Part shown: positions 20,019 through 30,294 of the stretch, piece by piece
How the letters are laid out: every line of letters starts with the position of its first letter
How positions within the stretch are numbered: the first letter of the stretch is position 1
Source of the DNA: Prochlorococcus sp. AG-402-K04
GTDB taxonomy: Bacteria; Cyanobacteriota; Cyanobacteriia; PCC-6307; Cyanobiaceae
DNA length: 64,000 nt
Assembly: GCA_003216895.1 (NCBI GenBank)
Contig: QCID01000003.1
Location: 40,746 to 104,745 of the forward strand
Reading direction: 5' to 3'
Program-made: the position numbers and the translations under genes
Notes under the pieces: generated by a model
Seen by the model: the letters and a program-made list of their open reading frames with translations, nothing else
Told to the model about the DNA's origin: nothing
The model's database searches: none

Positions 20019-20711
20019 ATGAAAAATATAAATAATAATACTTTAAATATTACTGCTTTGAATCATTGGTATGGTCATGGAGAAATGAGAAGGCATGTTC
20101 TCCAGTCTATCTCTATGGAAATTTCTCCTGGCGAGGTTGTTTTACTTACGGGCCCTTCTGGATGCGGAAAAACCACTCTTTTAACTTTGATTGGAGCTCT
20201 TCGTAAAGTTCAAGATGGAGATCTTAAAGTATTTGGTAAACAGCTTTTTGGAGCCAGCAGAAAAACAAGACAGAACCTTAGAAAAAATATTGGAATGATT
20301 TTTCAGGGGCATAATCTTTTGAGATGCCTTACTGCTGAGCAAAATGTCCAAATGGGTGCTGACCTTTTGAATGGATTTTCATACATGTCTCGAAGAGCTC
20401 AGTCTAGAGAATGGCTTAGAGCTGTTGGATTAGAAGATCATTTGTCTAAGCTGCCGCATGATTTATCTGGTGGGCAAAAACAACGCGTTGCTATTGCCAG
20501 AGCTCTTGCCGCTAGACCAAAACTACTATTAGCGGATGAACCAACATCTGCATTAGATAGTTCAACTGGTAGAGAAATTGTTGATTTGTTAAAAAAACTA
20601 GCTTTAGAACAATCTTGTTCAGTGTTGATGGTTACTCATGATCCGAGAATATTGGATGTAGCAGATCGTCTCTTGAGAATGGAAGATGGCCAAATATTGC
20701 CCTCTGTTTAG
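20019..20711 (+). CDS. devA: DevA-type ABC exporter ATPase
   Basis: GPSGCGKTTLL, LSGGQKQRVAIARAL, LLLADEPTSALD. Confidence 0.94.
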   Translation: MKNINNNTLNITALNHWYGHGEMRRHVLQSISMEISPGEVVLLTGPSGCGKTTLLTLIGALRKVQDGDLKVFGKQLFGASRKTRQNLRKNIGMIFQGHNLLRCLTAEQNVQMGADLLNGFSYMSRRAQSREWLRAVGLEDHLSKLPHDLSGGQKQRVAIARALAARPKLLLADEPTSALDSSTGREIVDLLKKLALEQSCSVLMVTHDPRILDVADRLLRMEDGQILPSV

Positions 20712-20747
20712 TAAATTAGTTAGATAAAAATTTGTAGGAATTTTAGT

Positions 20748-20903
20748 ATGTCTAAAAGACGCAATCTTAAGAAAGAGAAACAAGAAAGGAACAGAGCTTA
20801 TGCCAGGAAGTTTAAGAAACGTAAGCTTCGCAATGATGGTAGGGGAGAAGGCGCTGGTAACGGTGTAACAGGCACTGCAAATAATGGTGGAGCTGCTGAT
20901 TAA
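20748..20903 (+). CDS. small very basic protein, 51 aa (not in ORF track)
   Basis: My translation: MSKRRNLKKEKQERNRAYARKFKKRKLRNDGRGEGAGNGVTGTANNGGAAD*; purine-rich stretch upstream. Confidence 0.72.
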   Translation: MSKRRNLKKEKQERNRAYARKFKKRKLRNDGRGEGAGNGVTGTANNGGAAD

Positions 20904-20995
20904 TAAATCTCTATTAAAATGAAAAAATATTCTTTATAAATCCTTTAATTTAAAGTATATGAACAAAAACCTTTGATTTTATTTTTTAATTAAGG

Positions 20996-21928
20996 ATGTT
21001 AATTAGCGTTGTTATACCGACTTACAACAGACTTCCGATACTAAGAAAGTGTCTAAATGCATTAGAAAATCAAATTTTTAATAATGGCATTCACAATTTC
21101 GAAATTGTATTAGTCGATGACGGATCAACAGATGGGACAGTCGACTGGCTAAAAAATAATATTGAAACTTATCCTCATTTAAGACTTTTTGAACAATCCC
21201 ATGGAGGCCCCGCTTTAGGAAGAAATCTTGGAGTAGAAAATTCAAATGGTGACTTAATTGTTTTTATCGACAGTGATCTAGTTGTTGATAGATATTTCCT
21301 ATGTAACCATATTGATTCCTTGTTAATAGCTTGGAAAAAACTTGGCAATAAAAAATGTTTCACTTATGGATCTGTAATAAATACTTCTAATTTTAATAAT
21401 CCGAATTCTGAACCTTTTAAACTTAAAGACCTGTCTTGGGCTTATTTTGCTACAGGAAATGTTGCTATTGACAAAAAGATTTTAGAAACATCAGGCCTTT
21501 TTGATACCTCTTTTCGACTTTATGGTTGGGAAGATTTGGAATTAGGTGAAAGACTAAGAAATATGGGAGTTAAACTTATCAAATGTCCAAGAGCGATTGG
21601 ATATCATTGGCATCCATCCTTAACTCTTGATCAAATACCTCAATTGATTCGAATTGAGAAAGAAAGAGCAAAGATGGGTTTAGTCTTTTATCGTAAGCAC
21701 CCAACTTTGAGAGTGAAATTTATAGTTCAATACACTTTTTTTCATCGTTGCCTTTGGGAATTTTTAACTTTTGGTGGACTTCTTAATACAAAATCACTTA
21801 GACCTCTGTTGGCTTTTCTAATCAAGAATGGTCAATCTGGTTGGGCTATGGAATTGTTAAGACTTCCTCTTAATTTGATTGGTGTGAGACAAATTTTTAG
21901 AGAAGCATCATTAATTGGACTTCGATGA
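20996..21928 (+). CDS. family 2 glycosyltransferase
   Basis: VVIPTYNR, LVDDGSTDGTVDWL, FIDSDLVVD, WEDLELGERL. Confidence 0.93.
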   Translation: MLISVVIPTYNRLPILRKCLNALENQIFNNGIHNFEIVLVDDGSTDGTVDWLKNNIETYPHLRLFEQSHGGPALGRNLGVENSNGDLIVFIDSDLVVDRYFLCNHIDSLLIAWKKLGNKKCFTYGSVINTSNFNNPNSEPFKLKDLSWAYFATGNVAIDKKILETSGLFDTSFRLYGWEDLELGERLRNMGVKLIKCPRAIGYHWHPSLTLDQIPQLIRIEKERAKMGLVFYRKHPTLRVKFIVQYTFFHRCLWEFLTFGGLLNTKSLRPLLAFLIKNGQSGWAMELLRLPLNLIGVRQIFREASLIGLR

Positions 21929-22064
21929 ACCATTGTTTGTTAGATTAGATGTGCAAATTAAAACCGCACACCTAACTGTTTCGGGTGATAAACAAATTTT
22001 GATTCTTTAATCATTATTTAAGTTATCCCTGTTGGGTGGAGGCAAACCCGGAACCCACAAAAAC

Positions 22065-22757
22065 ATGGCTGTAGTTTCTCTCTCAGAGATGATGGAAGCT
22101 GGTGCTCACTTTGGGCATCAGACAAGAAGATGGAATCCCAAGATGTCTCGATACATCTATTCCGCTCGTAATGGGGTTCATATTATTGATTTGGTTAAGA
22201 CTGCTGTTTGCATGAACAGTGCTTATAAATGGACAAGAGGAGCTGCAAGGAGCGGTAAAAGATTCCTTTTTGTAGGTACTAAAAAACAAGCTTCCGAAGT
22301 CGTTGCTCAAGAAGCAATAAGGTGCGGAGCCTCCTATGTCAATCAAAGATGGTTAGGTGGGATGCTTACAAATTGGACAACAATGAAAGCAAGAATTGAT
22401 CGACTAAAAGATCTTGAAAGAATGGAATCGAGTGGTGCTATTGCTATGCGACCAAAAAAGGAAGGAGCCGTATTGCGGAGAGAATTAGAACGATTACAAA
22501 AATACCTAGGTGGACTAAAGGGAATGAGACGTCTGCCTGATGTCGTTGTTTTGGTTGATCAAAGGCGAGAAACAAACGCTGTTCTTGAGGCGAGAAAGCT
22601 TGATATCCCATTAGTGTCAATGCTTGATACTAACTGCGATCCAGATCTTTGTGAAATTCCAATACCATGTAATGATGATGCTGTTCGCTCTGTACAACTT
22701 GTTTTAGGAAGATTAGCTGATGCTATCAATGAAGGAAGACATGGCCCCAATGAGTAG
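22065..22757 (+). CDS. rpsB: 30S ribosomal protein S2
   Basis: [27 protein letters not shown]; internal ATG at 22065 preferred over track start 22032. Confidence 0.97.
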   Translation: MAVVSLSEMMEAGAHFGHQTRRWNPKMSRYIYSARNGVHIIDLVKTAVCMNSAYKWTRGAARSGKRFLFVGTKKQASEVVAQEAIRCGASYVNQRWLGGMLTNWTTMKARIDRLKDLERMESSGAIAMRPKKEGAVLRRELERLQKYLGGLKGMRRLPDVVVLVDQRRETNAVLEARKLDIPLVSMLDTNCDPDLCEIPIPCNDDAVRSVQLVLGRLADAINEGRHGPNE

Positions 22758-22821
22758 TTAGCATTAGATTAATTATTTAATAAATCCTTATTTACCTTTT
22801 TTCTCACTATCCCAAAATAAA

Positions 22822-23478
22822 ATGGCGGAAATAACAGCTAAACTCGTTAAAGAACTGCGTGATAAGACATCCGCAGGAATGATGGACTGCAAAAAAGCCC
22901 TAATTGAAAATAAGGGCGATATGGATAAGTCTATTGAGTGGTTAAGACAAAAAGGTATAGCTAGTGCTGAAAAGAAATCAGGTCGAGTTGCTGCTGAGGG
23001 TGCTGTAGGTAGCTATATACATACAGGTTCTCGTGTAGGAGTCCTTCTAGAATTGAACTGCGAGACTGACTTTGTTGCTAGAGGAGATTTATTCCAAGGC
23101 CTTTTGAGAGACCTTTCAATGCAAGTCGCTGCTTGTCCAAATGTTGAATATGTAAGTGTTGATCAGATTCCAGAAACAATTGCCAACAAGGAAAAAGAAA
23201 TAGAGATGGGAAGAGATGATCTCTCTGGTAAGCCTGATCAAATCAAAGCTAAAATAGTTGAAGGAAGAATAGGAAAGAGATTGAAAGAGATGGCTCTACT
23301 AGAACAGCCATTTATAAAAGATAGTTCAATAAATGTTGAAGAGCTGGTAAAACAAGTCGCTGGAAAAATAGGAGAAAATATAAAGGTTCGTAGATTCACT
23401 AGATATACTCTTGGGGAAGGGATTGAGGTTCAAGGTTCTGACTTCGCGGAAGAGGTGGCATCTATGACTTCAGGTTGA
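22822..23478 (+). CDS. tsf: elongation factor Ts
   Basis: [30 protein letters not shown]. Confidence 0.98.
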   Translation: MAEITAKLVKELRDKTSAGMMDCKKALIENKGDMDKSIEWLRQKGIASAEKKSGRVAAEGAVGSYIHTGSRVGVLLELNCETDFVARGDLFQGLLRDLSMQVAACPNVEYVSVDQIPETIANKEKEIEMGRDDLSGKPDQIKAKIVEGRIGKRLKEMALLEQPFIKDSSINVEELVKQVAGKIGENIKVRRFTRYTLGEGIEVQGSDFAEEVASMTSG

Positions 23479-24680
23479 TCTTGACTGAAAAAAAAGATTT
23501 ATATGATTCCGATTTTGATCCTTTAGATCAAATAAGGTTACTAAAAGAAAAATGTAATAATTTATCACCTCATTTATATAGGGTTTATTCATGCTATCTA
23601 GAGGAATTAAGAAATTTCCTCCCTCAAACTATAAAAACTTCATTATTCTCTCTCATAACTGACAGGCTTGGAGAACATTTTGGCTTCTCAACGGTCAACT
23701 CAAGAAAAACATTTCAGTTGAAAATCGATAAATTGGTCTCAGATAATATTTCACTAATAACAATTGAACATTTAAATGAACTGGCTAAAAAAATTGATGA
23801 AGAAAATATTCGTATTTTAAATAATGCAAAAGAAGCAATGTCCAATTCACCTAATATGAAAAATGAGTCTGAAAAATTAGAATCAAATGGTGATATTAAT
23901 TCAGTTAAAATAAGTTCTAACCCACCATTGGAGAACTTATCAATTACTGAAGGATGGAATGGTGAATTGGAATCTCCATATTCAATAGAAAATAAAGAAC
24001 CTTATGTAAAAAGTAAAATATCAGATAGTGATTATCTACTTAAAAATACAAATAATGAGTATGATTCGTTAAAAGAAGATGTTAAGAATACCGATACTTT
24101 TAATTTAAAAAGTAAAGATATAGAAATTTTAAATTCAATATTTGCATTGACTGATGAATCTAATTTAAATGACTTAGATTCAATAACAGAAGATTCATCT
24201 CAGGAGTCAAATTCTTTTGAAGATACGAAAAGTAATCGTTTTTTTCCACAATCACCAAATGGATTATATGAGTGGATGATTTCTATCGATTCAGCTTTGG
24301 TTCGAAAATTGCGTGACCTTTCACATTCTATTAATACTGAGCTTTTAAAATCTGGATTGGTAAATACACTTGTTCCCATAAATATTTTAGATGCCGCTTT
24401 ATCAGGTCAATTAATTTCATCTAAATCTATATCTAATATTCTTACTTTTAAATTGCCAACCAATAATCTTTTAGTTGCCGGAGGTAATGATATTGATTGC
24501 TTATTAATAACTCCTTCGGATATGGAATTTGATAATCCAAGACTTAGAAAAAATAGGACTAACATTAATCATTATCAAAATGTACTTTTGTGTATGATTA
24601 AACAGCAACGTTACTGGCAGGGCCGCTCCATAGCTGAAGAGGTTAATAAAGAATGGTGGAAGAATACAACAAAAATATAA
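23475..24680 (+). CDS. hypothetical protein with low-complexity acidic centre
   Basis: 401-aa ORF between tsf and recG, overlapping both by a few bases. Confidence 0.7.
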   Translation: MILTEKKDLYDSDFDPLDQIRLLKEKCNNLSPHLYRVYSCYLEELRNFLPQTIKTSLFSLITDRLGEHFGFSTVNSRKTFQLKIDKLVSDNISLITIEHLNELAKKIDEENIRILNNAKEAMSNSPNMKNESEKLESNGDINSVKISSNPPLENLSITEGWNGELESPYSIENKEPYVKSKISDSDYLLKNTNNEYDSLKEDVKNTDTFNLKSKDIEILNSIFALTDESNLNDLDSITEDSSQESNSFEDTKSNRFFPQSPNGLYEWMISIDSALVRKLRDLSHSINTELLKSGLVNTLVPINILDAALSGQLISSKSISNILTFKLPTNNLLVAGGNDIDCLLITPSDMEFDNPRLRKNRTNINHYQNVLLCMIKQQRYWQGRSIAEEVNKEWWKNTTKI

Positions 24681-27193
24681 ACAAAAATGATTTAAAATCT
24701 ACTCCTAAGATCAAATCGGAAGAGCTAATAAATTGGATTCGATCTTTACAACAAGCTTTAACAGTTGAGGTTGATCATGGGTTTACTAATATTCAAGGGA
24801 GAACAAATAAATTTTCTTGTTTTGTAAGTGGTTATTTATCAAGTGTTCCTTCCGGAGATGTTTCAGAGAGTGAATTTTTAAAATTTAAGGAATTAGGTTT
24901 GAATTATAAAAAATATTCAACTATGTCTATAAATGATAGACGTAGAATAATTGTTCAGACAAGACAGGCTCTTCATAATCTATATAAATATCATGAAGGT
25001 GTAGATAAAACAGGCTCAAAAAAATTAAAGTTAAGAAGAACACATGAATCTATTGTTCAGAAGAGAAGTTCTTCTGGGGATTCATTAAGTTTAGGCTGTT
25101 CGATTTCAGCTATTAAAGGTGTGGGCCCAAAACAAGCTGAAAGATTGTCTTCATTAGGTCTTGTTTTAATTCGTGATCTCATAAATTATTTTCCTCGTGA
25201 TTATGTTGATTACACTTCGTTGAAAACTATAGATAAAAGTCAACCAGGTCAGAATGTAACTATCGTAGCAAAAGTTAGACGATGTAGTTCATTTAAAAGT
25301 CCAAAAAACCCAAATCTTTCAATTCTTGAGCTGTTTATAAAAGATAAGACAGGAAGTATGAAAGTTACTAGATTTTTCGCAGGTCGTCGTAATAGCAGTA
25401 TTGCATATGTAAAATCTCAGCAAAGTTTATACGCTGTCGGCGCGACTGTTGCGGTAAGTGGGCTAGTTAAGGAAGGTAGATATGGTAAATCATTAAATGA
25501 GCCTTTAATAGAAATTATCGATAGTCCTAATAGTTATTTGAAATCTAGAACTATTGGCCAGATATTTCCTGTTTATTCTCTAACTGAAGGAATTACTGCT
25601 GATAAATTCAGGGATCTAGTACATTCAATTCTTTATCTCACATCTGAGATAAATGAGCCTCTCCCTCAAGATACATTAAAAAGACTAGACCTTCCTTCCA
25701 AGAAAGAAGCTTTTTTTCATATTCATAATCCCGAGAATTCAAAAACTTTAGCCAAAGCAAAAAGAAGAATTATTTTCGAAGAGTTTTTATTGTTACAGCT
25801 TAGTCTTCTTTTAAGACGTAATCTACATAAGAAATCTAATTCACCTCAATTAAGTATCGAGCTAAGTAGCAATAGCCTTGTTGGTAAATTTTTGAGTATT
25901 CTTCCGTTCTCCCTCACAGGTGCTCAGAAAAGGGTATTGAAGGAAATTGAATCAGATATCGTCAAGGCGGAACCAATGTCGCGATTATTACAAGGCGATG
26001 TTGGGAGTGGTAAAACAGTTATCGCTATTTCAGCACTCCTTACTGCAGTCCAATCAGGATGGCAGGGTGCTTTTATGGCTCCAACTGAAGTGCTTGCAAC
26101 ACAACACTATCAAACACTAAGTAAATGGATTTCTCCGCTTGAATTAAACGTAGATCTGTTAACTGGTTCTACCCCCATGTCTCGTCGTAAAGAAATTCTT
26201 ACTGATTTAGTAAATGGCTCTACAAAAATTCTTGTAGGAACTCATGCATTATTTGAAGACCCAGTTGTTTTTGAGCGACTTGGTCTTGTAGTTGTTGATG
26301 AGCAACATCGCTTTGGTGTTAAGCAGAGGAACAAACTTTTGAACAAAGGGTTACAACCTCATTTGCTAACGATGACTGCTACACCCATCCCTAGGACCTT
26401 GGCACTTACTTTGCATGGTGATCTCGACGTTAGTCAATTAGACGAACTCCCTCCTGGTCGAACACCTATCAATACTCAGCTGATCTCTCCTAAAGACAAA
26501 AAGTATGCTTATGATTTAATAAGAAGTGAAATCAAAAAAGGACATCAAATTTACGTTGTTTTACCTTTAATTGAAGAGTCTGATAAACTTGAACTCTGCT
26601 CAGCTATTGATGTACATCATAAATTGTCAACTGAAATTTTCTATGATTATAAGGTAGAATTACTTCATGGAAAAATGAAAAGTGTAGAAAAGCAGGAGGT
26701 CATTCGTGATTTTATTAACAAAAAAATTGACATACTAGTTTCTACTACGGTTATCGAAGTAGGTGTTGATGTCCCAAATGCTAGTGTAATGCTCATAGAA
26801 GATTCTGATCGTTTTGGCCTTGCTCAATTGCATCAATTAAGGGGCCGTGTTGGGAGGGGGGCATCTAAGTCATATTGTCTATTGAGCCATAGAAATAAAA
26901 ACATAATATCTCGACAAAGATTAGATGTTTTGGTTAATTCTAATGACGGATTTGAAATCTCTGAAATTGATTTACGTTTTCGTGGACCAGGACAAGTCTT
27001 AGGTACTAAACAATCGGGGCTACCTGATTTCGCCCTAGCCTCATTAGCTAATGATGTTGATGTCCTTGAACTCGCGCGGAGTGAGGCTCGAAATATTTTA
27101 GATTGTGATCCTGTTCTAAAAGATAACTCTTTGCTTCGTTCTCTAATAAAAGAACAGTGGGATAAACTGAAAATTGGTAATAAATTAAATTAA
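24653..27193 (+). CDS. recG: ATP-dependent DNA helicase RecG
   Basis: LLQGDVGSGKTVIA, VVDEQHRFGVKQR, MTATPIPRTLALTLHGDLDVSQLDELPPGR, RGRVGRG. Confidence 0.96.
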   Translation: MVEEYNKNINKNDLKSTPKIKSEELINWIRSLQQALTVEVDHGFTNIQGRTNKFSCFVSGYLSSVPSGDVSESEFLKFKELGLNYKKYSTMSINDRRRIIVQTRQALHNLYKYHEGVDKTGSKKLKLRRTHESIVQKRSSSGDSLSLGCSISAIKGVGPKQAERLSSLGLVLIRDLINYFPRDYVDYTSLKTIDKSQPGQNVTIVAKVRRCSSFKSPKNPNLSILELFIKDKTGSMKVTRFFAGRRNSSIAYVKSQQSLYAVGATVAVSGLVKEGRYGKSLNEPLIEIIDSPNSYLKSRTIGQIFPVYSLTEGITADKFRDLVHSILYLTSEINEPLPQDTLKRLDLPSKKEAFFHIHNPENSKTLAKAKRRIIFEEFLLLQLSLLLRRNLHKKSNSPQLSIELSSNSLVGKFLSILPFSLTGAQKRVLKEIESDIVKAEPMSRLLQGDVGSGKTVIAISALLTAVQSGWQGAFMAPTEVLATQHYQTLSKWISPLELNVDLLTGSTPMSRRKEILTDLVNGSTKILVGTHALFEDPVVFERLGLVVVDEQHRFGVKQRNKLLNKGLQPHLLTMTATPIPRTLALTLHGDLDVSQLDELPPGRTPINTQLISPKDKKYAYDLIRSEIKKGHQIYVVLPLIEESDKLELCSAIDVHHKLSTEIFYDYKVELLHGKMKSVEKQEVIRDFINKKIDILVSTTVIEVGVDVPNASVMLIEDSDRFGLAQLHQLRGRVGRGASKSYCLLSHRNKNIISRQRLDVLVNSNDGFEISEIDLRFRGPGQVLGTKQSGLPDFALASLANDVDVLELARSEARNILDCDPVLKDNSLLRSLIKEQWDKLKIGNKLN

Positions 27194-27294
27194 CTTTTTG
27201 AAAAGTTCTCACTATTGAACTCATTTGTTTTTTGGGTAGACTTAGAAATATTAATTTTTAAGTGATTAAAATTTAATACTTATATTTTTCACAA

Positions 27295-28053
27295 ATGATA
27301 AAGTTGAAGCCTTGGAATAATATTAAAATAAATGAATGTAATGAGCCTTTAATTTCTATACCAAATTCAATATTTCGTTTAACACCTCATCCTTATATTA
27401 TTTTAGGTGCTCCATATTTAACTGGTGCTGATCCATGGGTTTTACGTAGAAGTGTTTTAAAAAGATTGATACGTGCGCAACAACACCTTTCCGAGATTAA
27501 TCCCCAATTACAATTGGCTTTGTTTGATGCTTGGAGACCTATATCTGTCCAAAAATTTATGTTTAATTACACTATTCAAGAAACTTGTAAGTTGAAGGGA
27601 ATTGATATTAATGATCTTTCTTTCAATGAAGATATCAATGATGTAATTGAGGAGGTTGGTCGTTTCTGGGCAAAACCATCTTCCGATCCTCTGACGCCAC
27701 CTCCGCACAGTACTGGTGCTGCTATTGATTTGACACTTGCTGATATGAATGGTAAACAATTAGATCTTGGTGGAGAGATAGATTTTATTGGACCTGAATC
27801 TATTCCTGACTTTTATAAGAAAGACTCTTTTAAGATATCCTATTCAACACATCAGGTTTTTCACGATAGAAGATCTCTTTTGTTTTCGGTTATGGAACAG
27901 GCTGGCTTTGTTCAACACCCGAATGAATGGTGGCACTTTAGCTATGGAGATCAGTTGTGGTCATGGTTGACTAAAAAAGGTAATGCTATTTATGGAGCTG
28001 CACTTGAGGTAAGTAAAGACATTACACTTTCAGACCCAAGTTTAGTTACATGA
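27295..28053 (+). CDS. D-alanyl-D-alanine dipeptidase, VanX-like
   Basis: HSTGAAIDLTLAD and EWWHFSYGD zinc-site motifs. Confidence 0.88.
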   Translation: MIKLKPWNNIKINECNEPLISIPNSIFRLTPHPYIILGAPYLTGADPWVLRRSVLKRLIRAQQHLSEINPQLQLALFDAWRPISVQKFMFNYTIQETCKLKGIDINDLSFNEDINDVIEEVGRFWAKPSSDPLTPPPHSTGAAIDLTLADMNGKQLDLGGEIDFIGPESIPDFYKKDSFKISYSTHQVFHDRRSLLFSVMEQAGFVQHPNEWWHFSYGDQLWSWLTKKGNAIYGAALEVSKDITLSDPSLVT

Positions 28054-30134
28054 TCTCCAAGACTAGATGAGATTCCGGTGTCTTTCCAGCTAAGGAATAA
28101 AGGCTCTAATGTCTTCTCTAGTTCATTGATAGGCATCTTTTGTAGATATGGAGTCGCCAATCTTTGTAAATTAGTGCTACCACCAAGCCATAGTTGGTAT
28201 TGATTTAGACCACTACCAACTAGAGCTAACTCTGCCATGTATGGGCGAGCACATCCATTTGGACAGCCTGTAACTCTTACCAATATTGATTTATTAATGT
28301 CTAGTCTTTTTAACTGAGTGTTTATTCGCTCTAAGAGCTCTGGCAAAAATCTTTCTGCCTCTGTCATCGCGAGTCCACATAACGGTAGAGCTGGACACGC
28401 CATTGCATGTCTAGTAATTGGTTCGGGGCTTTCTGGGTTATTAAAACCAATATTAATAAGAGCATTCTTTACACTAGCCTTTTGATAATTTCCGATATTA
28501 CACAAAAGTAAATCTTGGTTGGGAGTTAAGCGTACATCTAATGCGAATTTTTCAACTATATTTCTTAGCTCTTTCTTTACCTCTCCGGTAAGCCTACCTG
28601 ATAATAGTGGTAGCCCAACAAACCATAGTTTCTCAGATTGTTGATGCCATCCTAAATAATCTTCAAGCACTGTATCCCCTTCGTTCCTTAAGGTGCCAAT
28701 ATCTTTCGTAAAATATTTCGTTGTTAACTTTTTCTTAAACCAATCGACACCCATGTCATGCAAAACATATTTAAGTCTTGAGTGCCTTCGAGTTTTTCTA
28801 TCTCCATAATCTCTTTGAAGAGCGAGAATAGATTGAACAAGCTCTAATATATATTTCCCTTCTACAAAACCTATAGGATCTGCCATCCTCGCAAATGTTG
28901 TATCTAAATTGTGTGTTCTACCCATGCCTCCTCCAACGTAGACATTACATCCTTCTATAGTTCCTTTTTTATTTGTGAATGTCACTAGACCTATGTCATG
29001 AGTAAGAATATCTACAGAATTATCACCTGGTACTGTAGTTGCACATTTGAATTTTCTTGGTAAGTAGGTTGTGCCATACAAAGGTTCATTTTTGTCGCCA
29101 CTATAAACACCAGGATTTCGCTGAAGCTTTCTGTTCTTTTTGACTTCGGAGGTTGGCTTGATAGCATATTTCATCTCGCCATCAACCCATAAATCAATGT
29201 AGGTTTTCTCTGCTTTTTGCGGCGATAAAACATCGGCAATATCATTAGCTAATTTCCTTGCAGCAGGATAGCCCCCTTTTTCGTAAGGAGCTGCGGGAGC
29301 CATTACATTCCTGTTGACGTCTCCACAAGCCGCGAGGGTTGATCCCATTGATTTCACAATTGTTCCTATTACTTCTTTAATATTTCCTTTTTTTATTCCA
29401 TGCATTTGAAAGCATTGACGAGTGGTCACTCTGAGCGTTTTATTCCCTAGTCGATCAGAGAGATCATCTAATGCTACAAATAGGGGCCCAGGCACCAGAC
29501 CAGCTGGATTTCTTAGCCTCAGCATCATTTGCCAATCTTTACCTGTTCCGCCTTTCTTTCTATGTTCCCGATCATCTTGTTGATAACTACCATGGAATTT
29601 TAAAAGTTGTACTGCGTCGTTTGTAAAGTGATCGCTGTCGTTTGATAATTCACTTTGAAGAGGTTCATTTAAGTAATTACTATCAGCTTTAAATTGTTCA
29701 AATTTTGCTCTAGGGGAACTATTAGCTATGCAAGGTGATGGAACAGTCTTTTCTATTTCTTCAATATTTTTACTTCCACTTTCCTCGAAATTCATCAGAG
29801 CTTCAATAGCTGCATTACTGAAGCCAGCATCTTTTAAGTCTCTTTCTATGTTTTTTGGTGATTCTTTTGGATTACTATTTTTAATAGCCTCGAGTTTTAT
29901 GCCCTTAGGTAAGGATTTATTGATCTGTTTGGACTCTTCTTCTCTGAGCTTTTCATCAAATTTTTGTTGAATAGCTATTTCTGCTGAGCTTATGTTCTCT
30001 TCTGCTTCTTGCTTAGTGTTACCTATTTTTTTTACTACATCACATGTTCCAAAAGCATCCCTTAATCTACCCCTCGGTACAGCGACCCTGAGGTAAAACC
30101 CAGATCTTCCAGGTATTTGTATTATCTTAGGCAA
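27990..30134 (-). CDS. sir: sulfite reductase, ferredoxin type
   Basis: TTRQCFQMHGI, CGDVNRNVMAP, and VTGCPNGCARPYMAELALVG; TTG start. Confidence 0.94.
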   Translation of the reverse strand: MPKIIQIPGRSGFYLRVAVPRGRLRDAFGTCDVVKKIGNTKQEAEENISSAEIAIQQKFDEKLREEESKQINKSLPKGIKLEAIKNSNPKESPKNIERDLKDAGFSNAAIEALMNFEESGSKNIEEIEKTVPSPCIANSSPRAKFEQFKADSNYLNEPLQSELSNDSDHFTNDAVQLLKFHGSYQQDDREHRKKGGTGKDWQMMLRLRNPAGLVPGPLFVALDDLSDRLGNKTLRVTTRQCFQMHGIKKGNIKEVIGTIVKSMGSTLAACGDVNRNVMAPAAPYEKGGYPAARKLANDIADVLSPQKAEKTYIDLWVDGEMKYAIKPTSEVKKNRKLQRNPGVYSGDKNEPLYGTTYLPRKFKCATTVPGDNSVDILTHDIGLVTFTNKKGTIEGCNVYVGGGMGRTHNLDTTFARMADPIGFVEGKYILELVQSILALQRDYGDRKTRRHSRLKYVLHDMGVDWFKKKLTTKYFTKDIGTLRNEGDTVLEDYLGWHQQSEKLWFVGLPLLSGRLTGEVKKELRNIVEKFALDVRLTPNQDLLLCNIGNYQKASVKNALINIGFNNPESPEPITRHAMACPALPLCGLAMTEAERFLPELLERINTQLKRLDINKSILVRVTGCPNGCARPYMAELALVGSGLNQYQLWLGGSTNLQRLATPYLQKMPINELEKTLEPLFLSWKDTGISSSLGDHVTKLGSESVMSLLTSSAAP

Positions 30135-30294
30135 TGGTACCTACACCGGTACCTACACTGTATCATTTTTCGTGTTGCTTAGTGCCTAATTGTTCAAATA
30201 AAACCATGAGTGAACAAAGATTCATTCATTGAAAATTAAATTTTTTCTAGGACACAGAATGTAGAAGTAATTCAGATTTAGATCTAATCTTGTT

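Noticed and set aside
22032-22064. TTG start giving an 11-aa N-terminal extension of S2 ([11 protein letters not shown])
   Set aside because: The canonical cyanobacterial S2 start [13 protein letters not shown] is at 22065; upstream bases look more like a structured leader.
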